NCBI GenBank assembly: GCA_031553045.1 | Contig: JAVBLZ010000020.1 | Coordinates: 1 to 54,644, forward strand | From: CALXQW01 sp031553045 | Lineage (GTDB): Bacteria; Verrucomicrobiota; Verrucomicrobiia; Opitutales; Intestinicryptomonadaceae | Length of the DNA stretch: 54,644 nt | Direction of reading: 5' to 3' | Shown here: positions 1 through 7,056 of the stretch, one piece after another | How the letters are laid out: each line of letters starts with the position of its first letter | Numbering within the stretch: the stretch's first letter is position 1 | Program-made: the position numbers and the translations under genes | The notes under the pieces: generated by a model | The model's input: the letters and a program-made list of their open reading frames with translations, nothing else | Database searches by the model: none | What the model was told of the DNA's origin: nothing

Positions 1-300
1 ACGTACGCATGTACGCTTCCACCGCAGATTTTTTCAAATACTCGCCTGAAGCGCAATTTGACGATGCCAATAGCGGCACATGCTGCGCTTGTGCGATGTG
101 ATTTTAGAAGGGCATCTGGTAGGTGTGAGGTGTCTGGGGCATGGGGCTGCAGTTTAATTTTTACACTGGGCACGTACGCATGTACGCTTCCACCGCAGAT
201 TTTTTCAAATACTCGCCTGAAGCGCAATTTGACGATGCCAATAGCGGCACATGCTGCGCTTGTGCGATGTGATTTTAGAAGGGCATCTGGGGGTGTGAGG
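1..300. repeat. Two tandem direct copies of a ~120-bp repeat (171-bp period)
   Basis: Bases 1-119 recur base for base at 172-290, and similarity continues to about 130 and 300 with one base lost. The unit begins with a small palindrome (CGTAC, four bases, GTACG), then a GCAGATTTTTT stretch, then a segment GCCTGAAGCGCAATTTGAC that returns at 54222-54240. Copy 1 is cut by the window edge. Reading frames inside it (for example 58-318) only restate the repeat and are not taken as genes. Confidence 0.9.
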
Positions 301-494
301 CGGATTACTATATTGTAAAAAAGATGTGTTTCTTATGCATAATCTGCTGTATTGAAATTTTTTTTGTCCCATATTGGGCGAAGTGGCCAATTTTTGAAAA
401 AATAGCTTGATTAGATTTGCGAATTACCAAAAATACCGTACTCGAATATTGTGCGAATGTTTACGCACAACGATACTAAAAAGGTTAAAACAAA
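301..494. other. Leader region of pckG
   Basis: An AT-rich stretch between the tandem repeat and pckG with no convincing reading frame. It holds a short inverted repeat, ATTGG at 373-377 and CCAAT at 387-391, which could be an operator but is weak evidence. A purine patch (AAAAAGG, about 478-484) precedes the start codon and may serve as a poor ribosome binding site. No clear -35/-10 pair was found. Confidence 0.4.
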
Positions 495-2285
495 ATGATA
501 GATAGAAAAGAAATCAAAAATAAGGCGTTGTTGGACTGGGTAGATTCTATTGCGGCTCTTACAACTCCCGATAAGGTTCAGTTCTGCGACGGCTCTCAAG
601 AAGAAGCTGATGCGCTTTTCAAGATGATGGTCGATAAAGGCGTCGCCACAAAATTGAACGAGCAGAAACGTCCAAACAGTTACTATTTCCGTTCTGACGT
701 GCGCGACGTGGCTCGTGTTGAGTCTCGCACATTCATCTGCTCAAAAAATAAGGCAGATGCGGGCCCAACAAATAATTGGATGGACCCAAAGGAAATGAAA
801 GACAAGCTCCACGGTTTGTTCCAAGGTTGCATGAAGGGCCGTACTATGTACGTAATTCCTTTCAGCATGGGCCCAATCGGCGGTCCAATCTCTCAGATTG
901 GCGTGGAAATTTCTGACAGTGCTTATGTTGTTGTGAGCATGCGCATCATGGCTAGGGTTTCCAAAAAAGTTTTGGATGTACTTGGCGAAAACGGCAAATT
1001 TATACCATGTTTGCACTCGGTAGGCAAGCCAATCAACACTCCTGAAGATGACGTTGTGTGGCCTTGCAATCCGGAAAGCACTTACATCGCCCACTTCCCT
1101 GAAGAAAACTTGATTATGAGTTTTGGTTCAGGATACGGCGGCAATGCGCTCTTGGGTAAAAAGTGCCTCTCTTTGCGCATAGCAAGTGCCATGGGCAAAA
1201 AAGAAGGCTGGATGGCTGAGCACATGCTTATCCTCGGCGTTCAAGAGCCAAGCGGTCGCAAAACTTACGTTACGGGCGCATTCCCGTCGGCTTGCGGCAA
1301 GACAAATTTTGCAATGCTTATCCCGCCTGCAGAAATGCTCAAAAAGGGCTGGAAGGTTACCTGCGTTGGCGACGACATCGCTTGGATTAAGCCTGCGGCA
1401 GACGGCAAACTTTACGCCATAAATCCTGAAAACGGTTTCTTTGGCGTTGCCCCTGGCACTTCAGACAAGACAAATCCAAACGCCATGGCATCCTGCTCTA
1501 AGGATACTATTTTCACAAACGTTGCCCTCACTGAAGACGGCGACATCTGGTGGGAAGGTATGACAAAAGAAGCGCCTGCAAACCTCACAGACTGGAAGGG
1601 CCGCAAGTGGTCCAAAGATTTGGGAGAGCCTGCCGCTCATCCAAACAGCCGTTTTGCAGCGCCAATACGCAACTGCCCTGTGGTTGACCCTGATTTTGAA
1701 AAGCTTGAAGGCGTGCCTGTAAGCGCATTCATTATCGGCGGCAGAAGACCAAATGGCATACCGTTGATTTTTGAAGCCTTTAATTGGACACACGGCGTAT
1801 ATCTTGGCGCAGTTATGGGTTCAGAGCTTACGGCCGCCGCAGAAGGTGCGCTCGGCAAGCTTCGTTCAGACCCAATGGCAATGTTGCCATTCTGCGGTTA
1901 CAACATGGCGGACTATCTCGGCCACATGGTCAAGATGGGCAAGGGTTTAGAATCAACTCCACGCTTCTTCCACGTCAACTGGTTCCGTCGTGATGAGCAG
2001 GGCAACTTTATGTGGCCTGGCTTTGGCGACAACGCCCGTGTGCTTGCTTGGATAGTTGGCCGTGTAAACGGCGGCGCAAACGCCAAGGAAACACCAATAG
2101 GCATGATGCCCCGCTATGAAGACCTCACGTGGGAAGGTTTGAATTATTCTGCTGAAGAATTCAAAAAGCTCATGACTTTTGATCCTGAGATTGCGGCAGC
2201 ACAGCCCCTCTCTGACGAGCTATACAACCAATTGCCAAACTCCCTCAAGCTCGAAAGAGCCGCTCTTATAGAGCGTTTGAGCTAA
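495..2285 (+). CDS. pckG: Phosphoenolpyruvate carboxykinase (GTP)
   Basis: This enzyme interconverts oxaloacetate plus GTP with phosphoenolpyruvate, GDP and CO2 in the cytosol, at the junction of the TCA cycle and gluconeogenesis or fermentation. The 596-residue length is usual for the GTP-dependent family. Diagnostic parts are visible: the P-loop (kinase-1a) with the family signature AFPSACGKTN at residues 262-271, the kinase-2 motif VGDDIAW at 291-297, and the substrate-binding stretch around MSFGSGYGGNALLGKK (208-223). The gene stands alone, followed 23 bases later by a strong terminator. Its base composition is clearly richer in G+C than the accessory genes downstream, so it looks like core genome. 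In anaerobes the enzyme often works in the CO2-fixing direction towards succinate; the direction here is inference. Confidence 0.97.
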   Translation: MIDRKEIKNKALLDWVDSIAALTTPDKVQFCDGSQEEADALFKMMVDKGVATKLNEQKRPNSYYFRSDVRDVARVESRTFICSKNKADAGPTNNWMDPKEMKDKLHGLFQGCMKGRTMYVIPFSMGPIGGPISQIGVEISDSAYVVVSMRIMARVSKKVLDVLGENGKFIPCLHSVGKPINTPEDDVVWPCNPESTYIAHFPEENLIMSFGSGYGGNALLGKKCLSLRIASAMGKKEGWMAEHMLILGVQEPSGRKTYVTGAFPSACGKTNFAMLIPPAEMLKKGWKVTCVGDDIAWIKPAADGKLYAINPENGFFGVAPGTSDKTNPNAMASCSKDTIFTNVALTEDGDIWWEGMTKEAPANLTDWKGRKWSKDLGEPAAHPNSRFAAPIRNCPVVDPDFEKLEGVPVSAFIIGGRRPNGIPLIFEAFNWTHGVYLGAVMGSELTAAAEGALGKLRSDPMAMLPFCGYNMADYLGHMVKMGKGLESTPRFFHVNWFRRDEQGNFMWPGFGDNARVLAWIVGRVNGGANAKETPIGMMPRYEDLTWEGLNYSAEEFKKLMTFDPEIAAAQPLSDELYNQLPNSLKLERAALIERLS

Positions 2286-2308
2286 TTGGTCAGACAAGTT
2301 TAAAAAAG

Positions 2309-2339
2309 AGAGCCTCCCAGTCGGAAGGCTCTTTTTTTT
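2309..2339 (+). terminator. Rho-independent terminator of pckG
   Basis: Stem AGAGCCTCCC (2309-2318) pairs with GGAAGGCTCT (2323-2332), with one mismatch, around an AGTC loop. Seven T residues follow (2333-2339). Confidence 0.9.
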
Positions 2340-2352
2340 GGCAGACTTTTTT

Positions 2353-2513
2353 GGCAGACTTGTTTGGCGAATAACTGCGTTGCTGCAAAAAATTGCGACT
2401 CTTGCGTACATTCAGTACGCTGCGACCCGCAATTTTTTTTGCGCCTTGTTCTTCATCCAAACCGTGCTGCCAAAACGTTAAAGTGTGGGGTATGCTTCCA
2501 AAATTTTCTTTAA
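2353..2513. repeat. Dispersed hairpin repeat, copy A
   Basis: This ~160-bp unit recurs almost unchanged at 54251-54411 and in part at 54496-54640. Its core is an interrupted hairpin: AAAAAATTGC near 2388 pairs with GCAATTTTTTTT near 2429, and inside lies GCGTAC (2404-2409), ATTCA loop, GTACGC (2415-2420). A conserved tail (ending CTTTAA) follows. It is intergenic, between the 3' ends of two converging genes, as expected for REP-like elements. Confidence 0.85.
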
Positions 2514-2583
2514 GTATTAAAGTGTATGTGTTTTTTTTTGATGCTGTGCCGCAGGCACAGTCAGCCTAGTGCCTTGTAGAAAA
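2514..2583. other. Spacer between repeat copies with a small hairpin
   Basis: The only structure seen is CTGTGCC (2544-2550), three bases, GGCACAG (2554-2560). No T-run follows, so a terminator role is doubtful. Confidence 0.4.
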
Positions 2584-2672
2584 AATAACTGTGTTACTAC
2601 AAAAAATTGCGACTCTTGTGTACATTCAGTACGCTACTACCCACAATTCTGTACTTTCAAAACTTACTTTAA
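2584..2672. repeat. Dispersed hairpin repeat, degenerate copy B
   Basis: This copy matches the same family as 2353-2513 (AATAACTG, AAAAAATTGCGACTCTTG, TACATTCAGTACGCT) but carries several substitutions. It also lacks about 60 bases of the tail present in the other copies, resuming at the conserved CTTTAA end. It looks like an old, decaying copy. The remaining bases to 2758 show nothing recognisable. Confidence 0.75.
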
Positions 2673-2758
2673 GAGTTAACGTTGTTTTTGTTAAAGAGAT
2701 GGGATTTATTCCAACATTGAATTATATTTCTTTTATGCTGTGTTTGGCTCAATAAAAT

Positions 2759-3508
2759 CTATTTCAAAATTGGAATACACGTATCTTTTGTGCCAAGTGT
2801 GCGCAATTCTTGGCTCGTAATCCACATATCCAAATCATCATTCCGAGGATTCATTTTAAGCAGAAATTCCTTACTTTTTTTATTGTAACCCATAATATAG
2901 GTGTATCTATATCGTGTGGAATTTTTATTTTCAGATTTTATAGGCGAGGTGAATTTTTTTAGAGCTATAATCCAATCGTTTATATTTTTACTTGCTTTGC
3001 GTACGGTGTTTCGTTCCTTTAAGGCAATATAAAAATTATCATCAACAATCTTTATATCGGTAAATATAGGGATACCGTCATCTATACTTTCTTGTATAGT
3101 TTTGTCGGATATTTTTTTAATGCCTTCTTCTATATTATCAAATTTTGATTTCTTAAAGCCTCTGTCTTTAAAATATGCAACAAGACCGTTAAGCCATGGG
3201 CTGGGTGATGATTTGGGCAAGCCTTCAATAAAGGTTTTATAATCCATGTTAGGGTCTAAATAAAGAATGTATGGTAATACACTTTCATTAATCCAACTTC
3301 CTTTATAATCCACACTTTTAAGCGGATTATCGTAATATTTATAGGGTTTTATTTCCAAACGTACATCGCCGTTTTCTTCTTTTATCACATTGGCTTTTAG
3401 ACGAGCCTTTACTTCTTCGAGAGTCTCCAGACTATCGGCTTTCTCCTGCCCAAATATTGCAGAAGATATTATAATAAAAAATATCAAAAAACGTGTAATG
3501 CGCTTCAT
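2759..3508 (-). CDS. Secreted protein with a degenerate C39-peptidase-like domain (kinase-sensor paralogue)
   Basis: Function unknown. Residues 1-20 form a signal peptide (hydrophobic run ending in IFG, then Q). The rest (about 25-249) is the same domain as the external part of the Ser/Thr kinase at 7057-8682. Over the first ~70 residues the two agree at roughly two thirds of positions by eye (shared blocks EENGDVRL, LYLDPNMD, FIEGL). The end contains a GYN-x-x-S-x-E-(I/F)-LL motif like the substrate-side half of C39-type papain-like peptidases. The usual catalytic His before the GY is absent, and the only Cys of the mature chain is near the C-terminus, so no peptidase activity is expected. 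It is last in a leftward run of four genes and AT-rich. It may bind the same ligand as the kinase sensor, or the kinase itself; that is inference. Confidence 0.7.
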   Translation of the reverse strand: MKRITRFLIFFIIISSAIFGQEKADSLETLEEVKARLKANVIKEENGDVRLEIKPYKYYDNPLKSVDYKGSWINESVLPYILYLDPNMDYKTFIEGLPKSSPSPWLNGLVAYFKDRGFKKSKFDNIEEGIKKISDKTIQESIDDGIPIFTDIKIVDDNFYIALKERNTVRKASKNINDWIIALKKFTSPIKSENKNSTRYRYTYIMGYNKKSKEFLLKMNPRNDDLDMWITSQELRTLGTKDTCIPILK

Positions 3509-3547
3509 AGTTTTAAATTTTCTGGGCGATTGATTGAAGCCAAAAAG

Positions 3548-4390
3548 TTATATGGAAATGATTTTTTCGATTAGTTTAGCCCAATCGTATCCACTCTTGT
3601 AAAAATGCGGGCTAGATGGGTGATAAATCCACATAAGTTTGGTTTTATGATTTTTGAATGAGTATAGATGGTAAGGGTAATCTTTCCCGGAAGCTGCTTC
3701 TTCAGATTTTAATATGGCAGATTCTCCTGAAATACCGTATTTTGCCGAAGATGCTGGAGTCTTATCATACAAGTCTCCGCCCCAAGCAATGATTATGTCA
3801 GGGCGTAGCGCATTGAGAACTTCAAAAAAAGGTTCTTCGGAAAATTCCCATTGCCATTCTTCTGGGCGTACTCCTGCGTTTGTCAGGAAAAATTGTATGT
3901 AATTGTAAAATGCCACGGAGTTCCAAAACGTCTCAAAATTACCGGCAAGTTTTACCGATTCAAATATGTTGAAAAAAGTTTTGAAAGGATTTGAACCTCT
4001 AAAATCTTGCTTCCCCCACTTTTCCGGATGCGCCTTTCTTTTTCCCGCAACAGATGAATCCAAATTCATATGCATAATTGCTTCCGAGAACCCCATTAAA
4101 TCTTCATCGCAGATGAATTCTCCCGTTTCATCAATTTGGAAATTTGTATAGAATTTGGTCTTCAATGCATCTTCAAAATCAATGCCTTTAAATGTGGCTC
4201 GTTCCGCCAATTCGGATTCATCAGGCTTAGTTTCCGCATCGCCTTCAGTATAACAACTTTCTCCGAGTATCAATACCCTTTGATGTTTACCTAAGATATC
4301 AAGGCCATTAAAATAATTTAGTCCTATAAATGGGTCATTGCTTATGTTTTTAGTCCATTTTATTTTTAGTAGTTTTTTTATATTATTCAT
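3548..4390 (-). CDS. Uracil-DNA glycosylase-like superfamily protein
   Basis: A 280-residue soluble protein with no signal peptide or membrane segment. Three landmarks fit the uracil-DNA glycosylase-like fold: VLILGES at residues 39-45 (first strand plus active-site loop), RPDIIIAWGGDLYD at 196-209, and HPSS at 257-260, like the HPS of the leucine-loop region. It resembles uncharacterised family members rather than Ung, Mug or family 4 enzymes; no Fe-S cysteine cluster is seen. Glycosylase activity is therefore not established. Its position between a membrane zinc-ribbon protein and a secreted protein is unusual for a repair enzyme and suggests a role tied to the locus. The coding region is AT-rich compared with pckG. 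Confidence 0.55.
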   Translation of the reverse strand: MNNIKKLLKIKWTKNISNDPFIGLNYFNGLDILGKHQRVLILGESCYTEGDAETKPDESELAERATFKGIDFEDALKTKFYTNFQIDETGEFICDEDLMGFSEAIMHMNLDSSVAGKRKAHPEKWGKQDFRGSNPFKTFFNIFESVKLAGNFETFWNSVAFYNYIQFFLTNAGVRPEEWQWEFSEEPFFEVLNALRPDIIIAWGGDLYDKTPASSAKYGISGESAILKSEEAASGKDYPYHLYSFKNHKTKLMWIYHPSSPHFYKSGYDWAKLIEKIISI

Positions 4391-4500
4391 AATACCCTGC
4401 TTTATTTGTTAGTTCCAATAGTTATTGTAATTTGTTTCGATAAATTTTTTTGTGATTTTCCTGATTCTATTTATTTTCATTCTGAAACGTTGAATCTAAC

Positions 4501-5451
4501 TCATAACGGAACGATTTTATGTGGTCCTTTACAAATTCCGCTTGGATGTTTAGCGCATTTTTCGGAAAGATCATTTTGGCTAAGTTTTCTCCCACAATAT
4601 TGACAATAATATTTTTTTTCCGATCGTTCTTTGAATCTTTCCTGCTCTTTTTTCAGACCCTCTTGGCTGTGTTTAATTAGAACGGGTAAAAATATTGCAA
4701 GAATCGTGCCCAAAATCTCTAAAATGCTAACAAATATTTTCAATACTATGCTTATTATTATAAATGTAATTTTAAATATAAGTCTAAATATAGGATATAA
4801 TATTTTACTTATTAGTAGGGCAATCTTGCCCAATATTCCATAATCTGCAAATCTGTCAGAAATTTTTGATTTTGAGAAACCATTTCTCTCATTTGCCTTA
4901 ATGGCGGTATTTTGCGAATCAACGAGATTAAAATAATATGATATGAAGAAAATTAAAAAAACTGATATAAAAATCAATGTCCAATAGTCGCCGCTAAGCT
5001 TATTTGTTAATATGTTTGCCAGCAAAAGTATGAATAATGGGAATCCAAAGATACCGATAAACCACATCAAGCCTTTCTTCCAGTCCGTTGCATATACCTG
5101 CCCTAGTCCTGGAATAATCATGCTTAAAAGTATGGCAAGTGGTGGAAATTTTTTCTTTTGGGATGGTATTACTTTTTCTTTTTTAGGTGCGTCTATTTCG
5201 TGAGATGCAAGGTTTTCATCTAAATTTTCTTCAACTACCTCATCGGAACTTCTATTGATTTCGGTATCACAAGGGTTTTGCTCGCTATTTGTTTCAGGGA
5301 ATATTTCCGCTTCAGATTCTATATCTTGCGGAGTATCCAAACTCTCATTTATGAACTTTGCCTCATCGGGTTTTGTTTGAGCCTTTATTGAGTTTATACT
5401 CTCTTCTAAAATATCATTAGTAGATGTATTTTTTTTATCATTAATATTCAT
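4501..5451 (-). CDS. Multi-pass membrane protein with acidic N-terminus and C-terminal zinc-ribbon-like motif
   Basis: Unknown function. Residues 1-100 are polar, rich in Glu/Asp/Ser and probably disordered. A membrane block follows (about 103-175) opening with SMIIPGLGQVY and then DWKKG, a pattern typical of TM2-like proteins. A second hydrophobic block spans about 207-260. The tail holds C283, C286, C299, H301, C307 and H311, spaced like a small metal-binding ribbon. Stretches of the coding DNA are extremely AT-rich (the line 4741-4800 has about 15% G+C by hand count). It lies 24 bases downstream of the flotillin-like gene and is probably co-transcribed with it, which suggests that the two act together at the membrane. 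Confidence 0.6.
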   Translation of the reverse strand: MNINDKKNTSTNDILEESINSIKAQTKPDEAKFINESLDTPQDIESEAEIFPETNSEQNPCDTEINRSSDEVVEENLDENLASHEIDAPKKEKVIPSQKKKFPPLAILLSMIIPGLGQVYATDWKKGLMWFIGIFGFPLFILLLANILTNKLSGDYWTLIFISVFLIFFISYYFNLVDSQNTAIKANERNGFSKSKISDRFADYGILGKIALLISKILYPIFRLIFKITFIIISIVLKIFVSILEILGTILAIFLPVLIKHSQEGLKKEQERFKERSEKKYYCQYCGRKLSQNDLSEKCAKHPSGICKGPHKIVPL

Positions 5452-5475
5452 AAATTAAAGCGGGTGATGTTTAAA

Positions 5476-6834
5476 TTATTTGCCGAGAAATTTGTTTATG
5501 ACGGCTTTTCCCATGTCGGTATTTGAGAATGCTTCAAGGGTTGCACCTATATTCGTGCCTGTTTGCGCTGAAAATATTTTTCTTGCACCCTCTACGCCCG
5601 CATTCACTTCGTTGGCATTTGCAATAATCTTAATTTCTGCGCCTTTCAGGTTTTCAGCCTGAGTTGTCCCAACTATTTTTTCCGCATTTATCTGTTCAAT
5701 TTTTATCAAATATTCCTGATATTCTTTATTTGAACCTATTTCCTTTGCCAGTGTTGTCTGTGCGGTAACAGATGCAAGCTGGTCCGCCTTTTTTGCCTCT
5801 GCTTTTGCAAGACCTTGCGCCTGAACGCCCTCGGCTTCTTTGATATTTGCGGTCAAATCCGCATTTGCTTTTATGACTATAGATTCGGCGATTTTCCTTT
5901 GGGATTCCAGTTGCGCTTCCGCAGCAATAATTTGAACATTTTTCTTTTGCTCTGCCGAAATGGTTTCGGTCTGCTTGTTGATTTCCGCCCTTTTAACCTC
6001 TGCCACCAAAGAGATTTCCATCTCCTTTTCTTTAGTTGTTTTTGCCTCGCTATTAATTTCTTGCTGGGTCTTTTCATTCATTATGCCCACGGTTTTATTG
6101 ACTTCGGCTTCTCTTTTCCCGACCGCTTCATGGGCTTCTTGTTTTTTTAAAGCCACAGATTTACCCGCCTCAATTTCTGCAGATTCTGCAAGCTGTCTAT
6201 TTTTGGCGACTTCTATTCTGGATTCTTTTTCAATTTCAGATTTCTTTTTTGCCATTATATTCTCTATGACTTTTCCGTCTTTTCCGTCACGAAGATCCAT
6301 AAGCTCAATATTTTTTACGGGTAGTACTCCCCATTCCTTTAGTTGCTCTGCAACTGCTACCGTAAATTTTTCACCATATACGGAGCGCTCCGACATTATT
6401 TCTTCAAGCTTTGCATTTGCCATTATGGAACGTACCGCACCTTGAACAATGCCCGTTAAATGACTGTGTAATTCATTGAAAGAGGCGACTTTGTTGGCGG
6501 CTTCGTTTGTATCGCTTATTCTGAAAAATGCTTTAATATCTAATACGAAGGGTAGCCTATCTCGGTCATAGGCTTCATAATTTTGCAAATCCAAATCGAA
6601 ATTAGACACGGGCAATTCTCTTTTTGATATGCCCCAAATGGGGAGCCAATGAGGGAATTCATAATAGACATTTCCCCCACTTTGCCCCTTTCCATATGAT
6701 ATTGTGCGCCGTGTTCGCTGTACGATATGCACAACATTTGTCGGCACTACACGCCTAAGCGGCATAATGAAAATTATGTATATCAAGAGTGAAATTCCTA
6801 TTGCTATAGGTATGCTGATAATTGATAGTCCCAT
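5476..6834 (-). CDS. Flotillin-like SPFH-domain membrane protein
   Basis: Flotillins are membrane-anchored scaffolds that oligomerise and organise membrane microdomains and the signalling or secretion proteins within them. Here residues 5-27 form one N-terminal membrane segment, an SPFH/band-7 domain covers about 30-200, and an Ala/Glu/Lys-rich coiled coil (about 200-355, with repeated EAE and AEA runs) follows. The 452-residue length and order are those of bacterial flotillins of the FloT/YuaG class. It is the first gene of the leftward run 6834 to 2759 and diverges from the kinase gene across a 222-bp shared upstream region. The arrangement suggests a membrane platform for the kinase; the sequence does not prove this. 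Confidence 0.85.
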   Translation of the reverse strand: MGLSIISIPIAIGISLLIYIIFIMPLRRVVPTNVVHIVQRTRRTISYGKGQSGGNVYYEFPHWLPIWGISKRELPVSNFDLDLQNYEAYDRDRLPFVLDIKAFFRISDTNEAANKVASFNELHSHLTGIVQGAVRSIMANAKLEEIMSERSVYGEKFTVAVAEQLKEWGVLPVKNIELMDLRDGKDGKVIENIMAKKKSEIEKESRIEVAKNRQLAESAEIEAGKSVALKKQEAHEAVGKREAEVNKTVGIMNEKTQQEINSEAKTTKEKEMEISLVAEVKRAEINKQTETISAEQKKNVQIIAAEAQLESQRKIAESIVIKANADLTANIKEAEGVQAQGLAKAEAKKADQLASVTAQTTLAKEIGSNKEYQEYLIKIEQINAEKIVGTTQAENLKGAEIKIIANANEVNAGVEGARKIFSAQTGTNIGATLEAFSNTDMGKAVINKFLGK

Positions 6835-7056
6835 ATAAAATTCTATTTATTACATCAAAAAGCTTTGTATCAAAATGCTACTGCAAATTAATGTCGTTCT
6901 ATAATACTATTGGCGTACTTTTTAAAAATCTCACGGGCTTTGGGGAAATATTTGAGAAATTCTCCAAAATAGTTGCATAATGAGATTTTGATGGAATTAT
7001 TCCTTTAAGATGCTTGATGTTGTTATGATTTTATTTAATACCCAGCGTTTATAAGA
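6835..7056. promoter_or_regulatory. Divergent upstream region of flotillin-like and kinase genes
   Basis: This 222-bp AT-rich region must hold promoters for both directions. A TATAAT hexamer sits at 6900-6905 on the + strand, but no good -35 stands 17 bases before it. TTGATG at 7010-7015 with TAATAC about 16 bases later is a weaker candidate just before the kinase. The site recognised by the neighbouring ECF-like sigma factor may also lie here. Confidence 0.3.

Noticed and set aside
1..300. Possible CRISPR-like array
   Set aside because: Only two long units (119 bases), no regular short repeats or spacers and no cas genes.
58..318. 86-codon plus-strand frame starting MTMPIAAHAAL
   Set aside because: It restates the 171-bp tandem repeat; the peptide doubles exactly where the DNA doubles.
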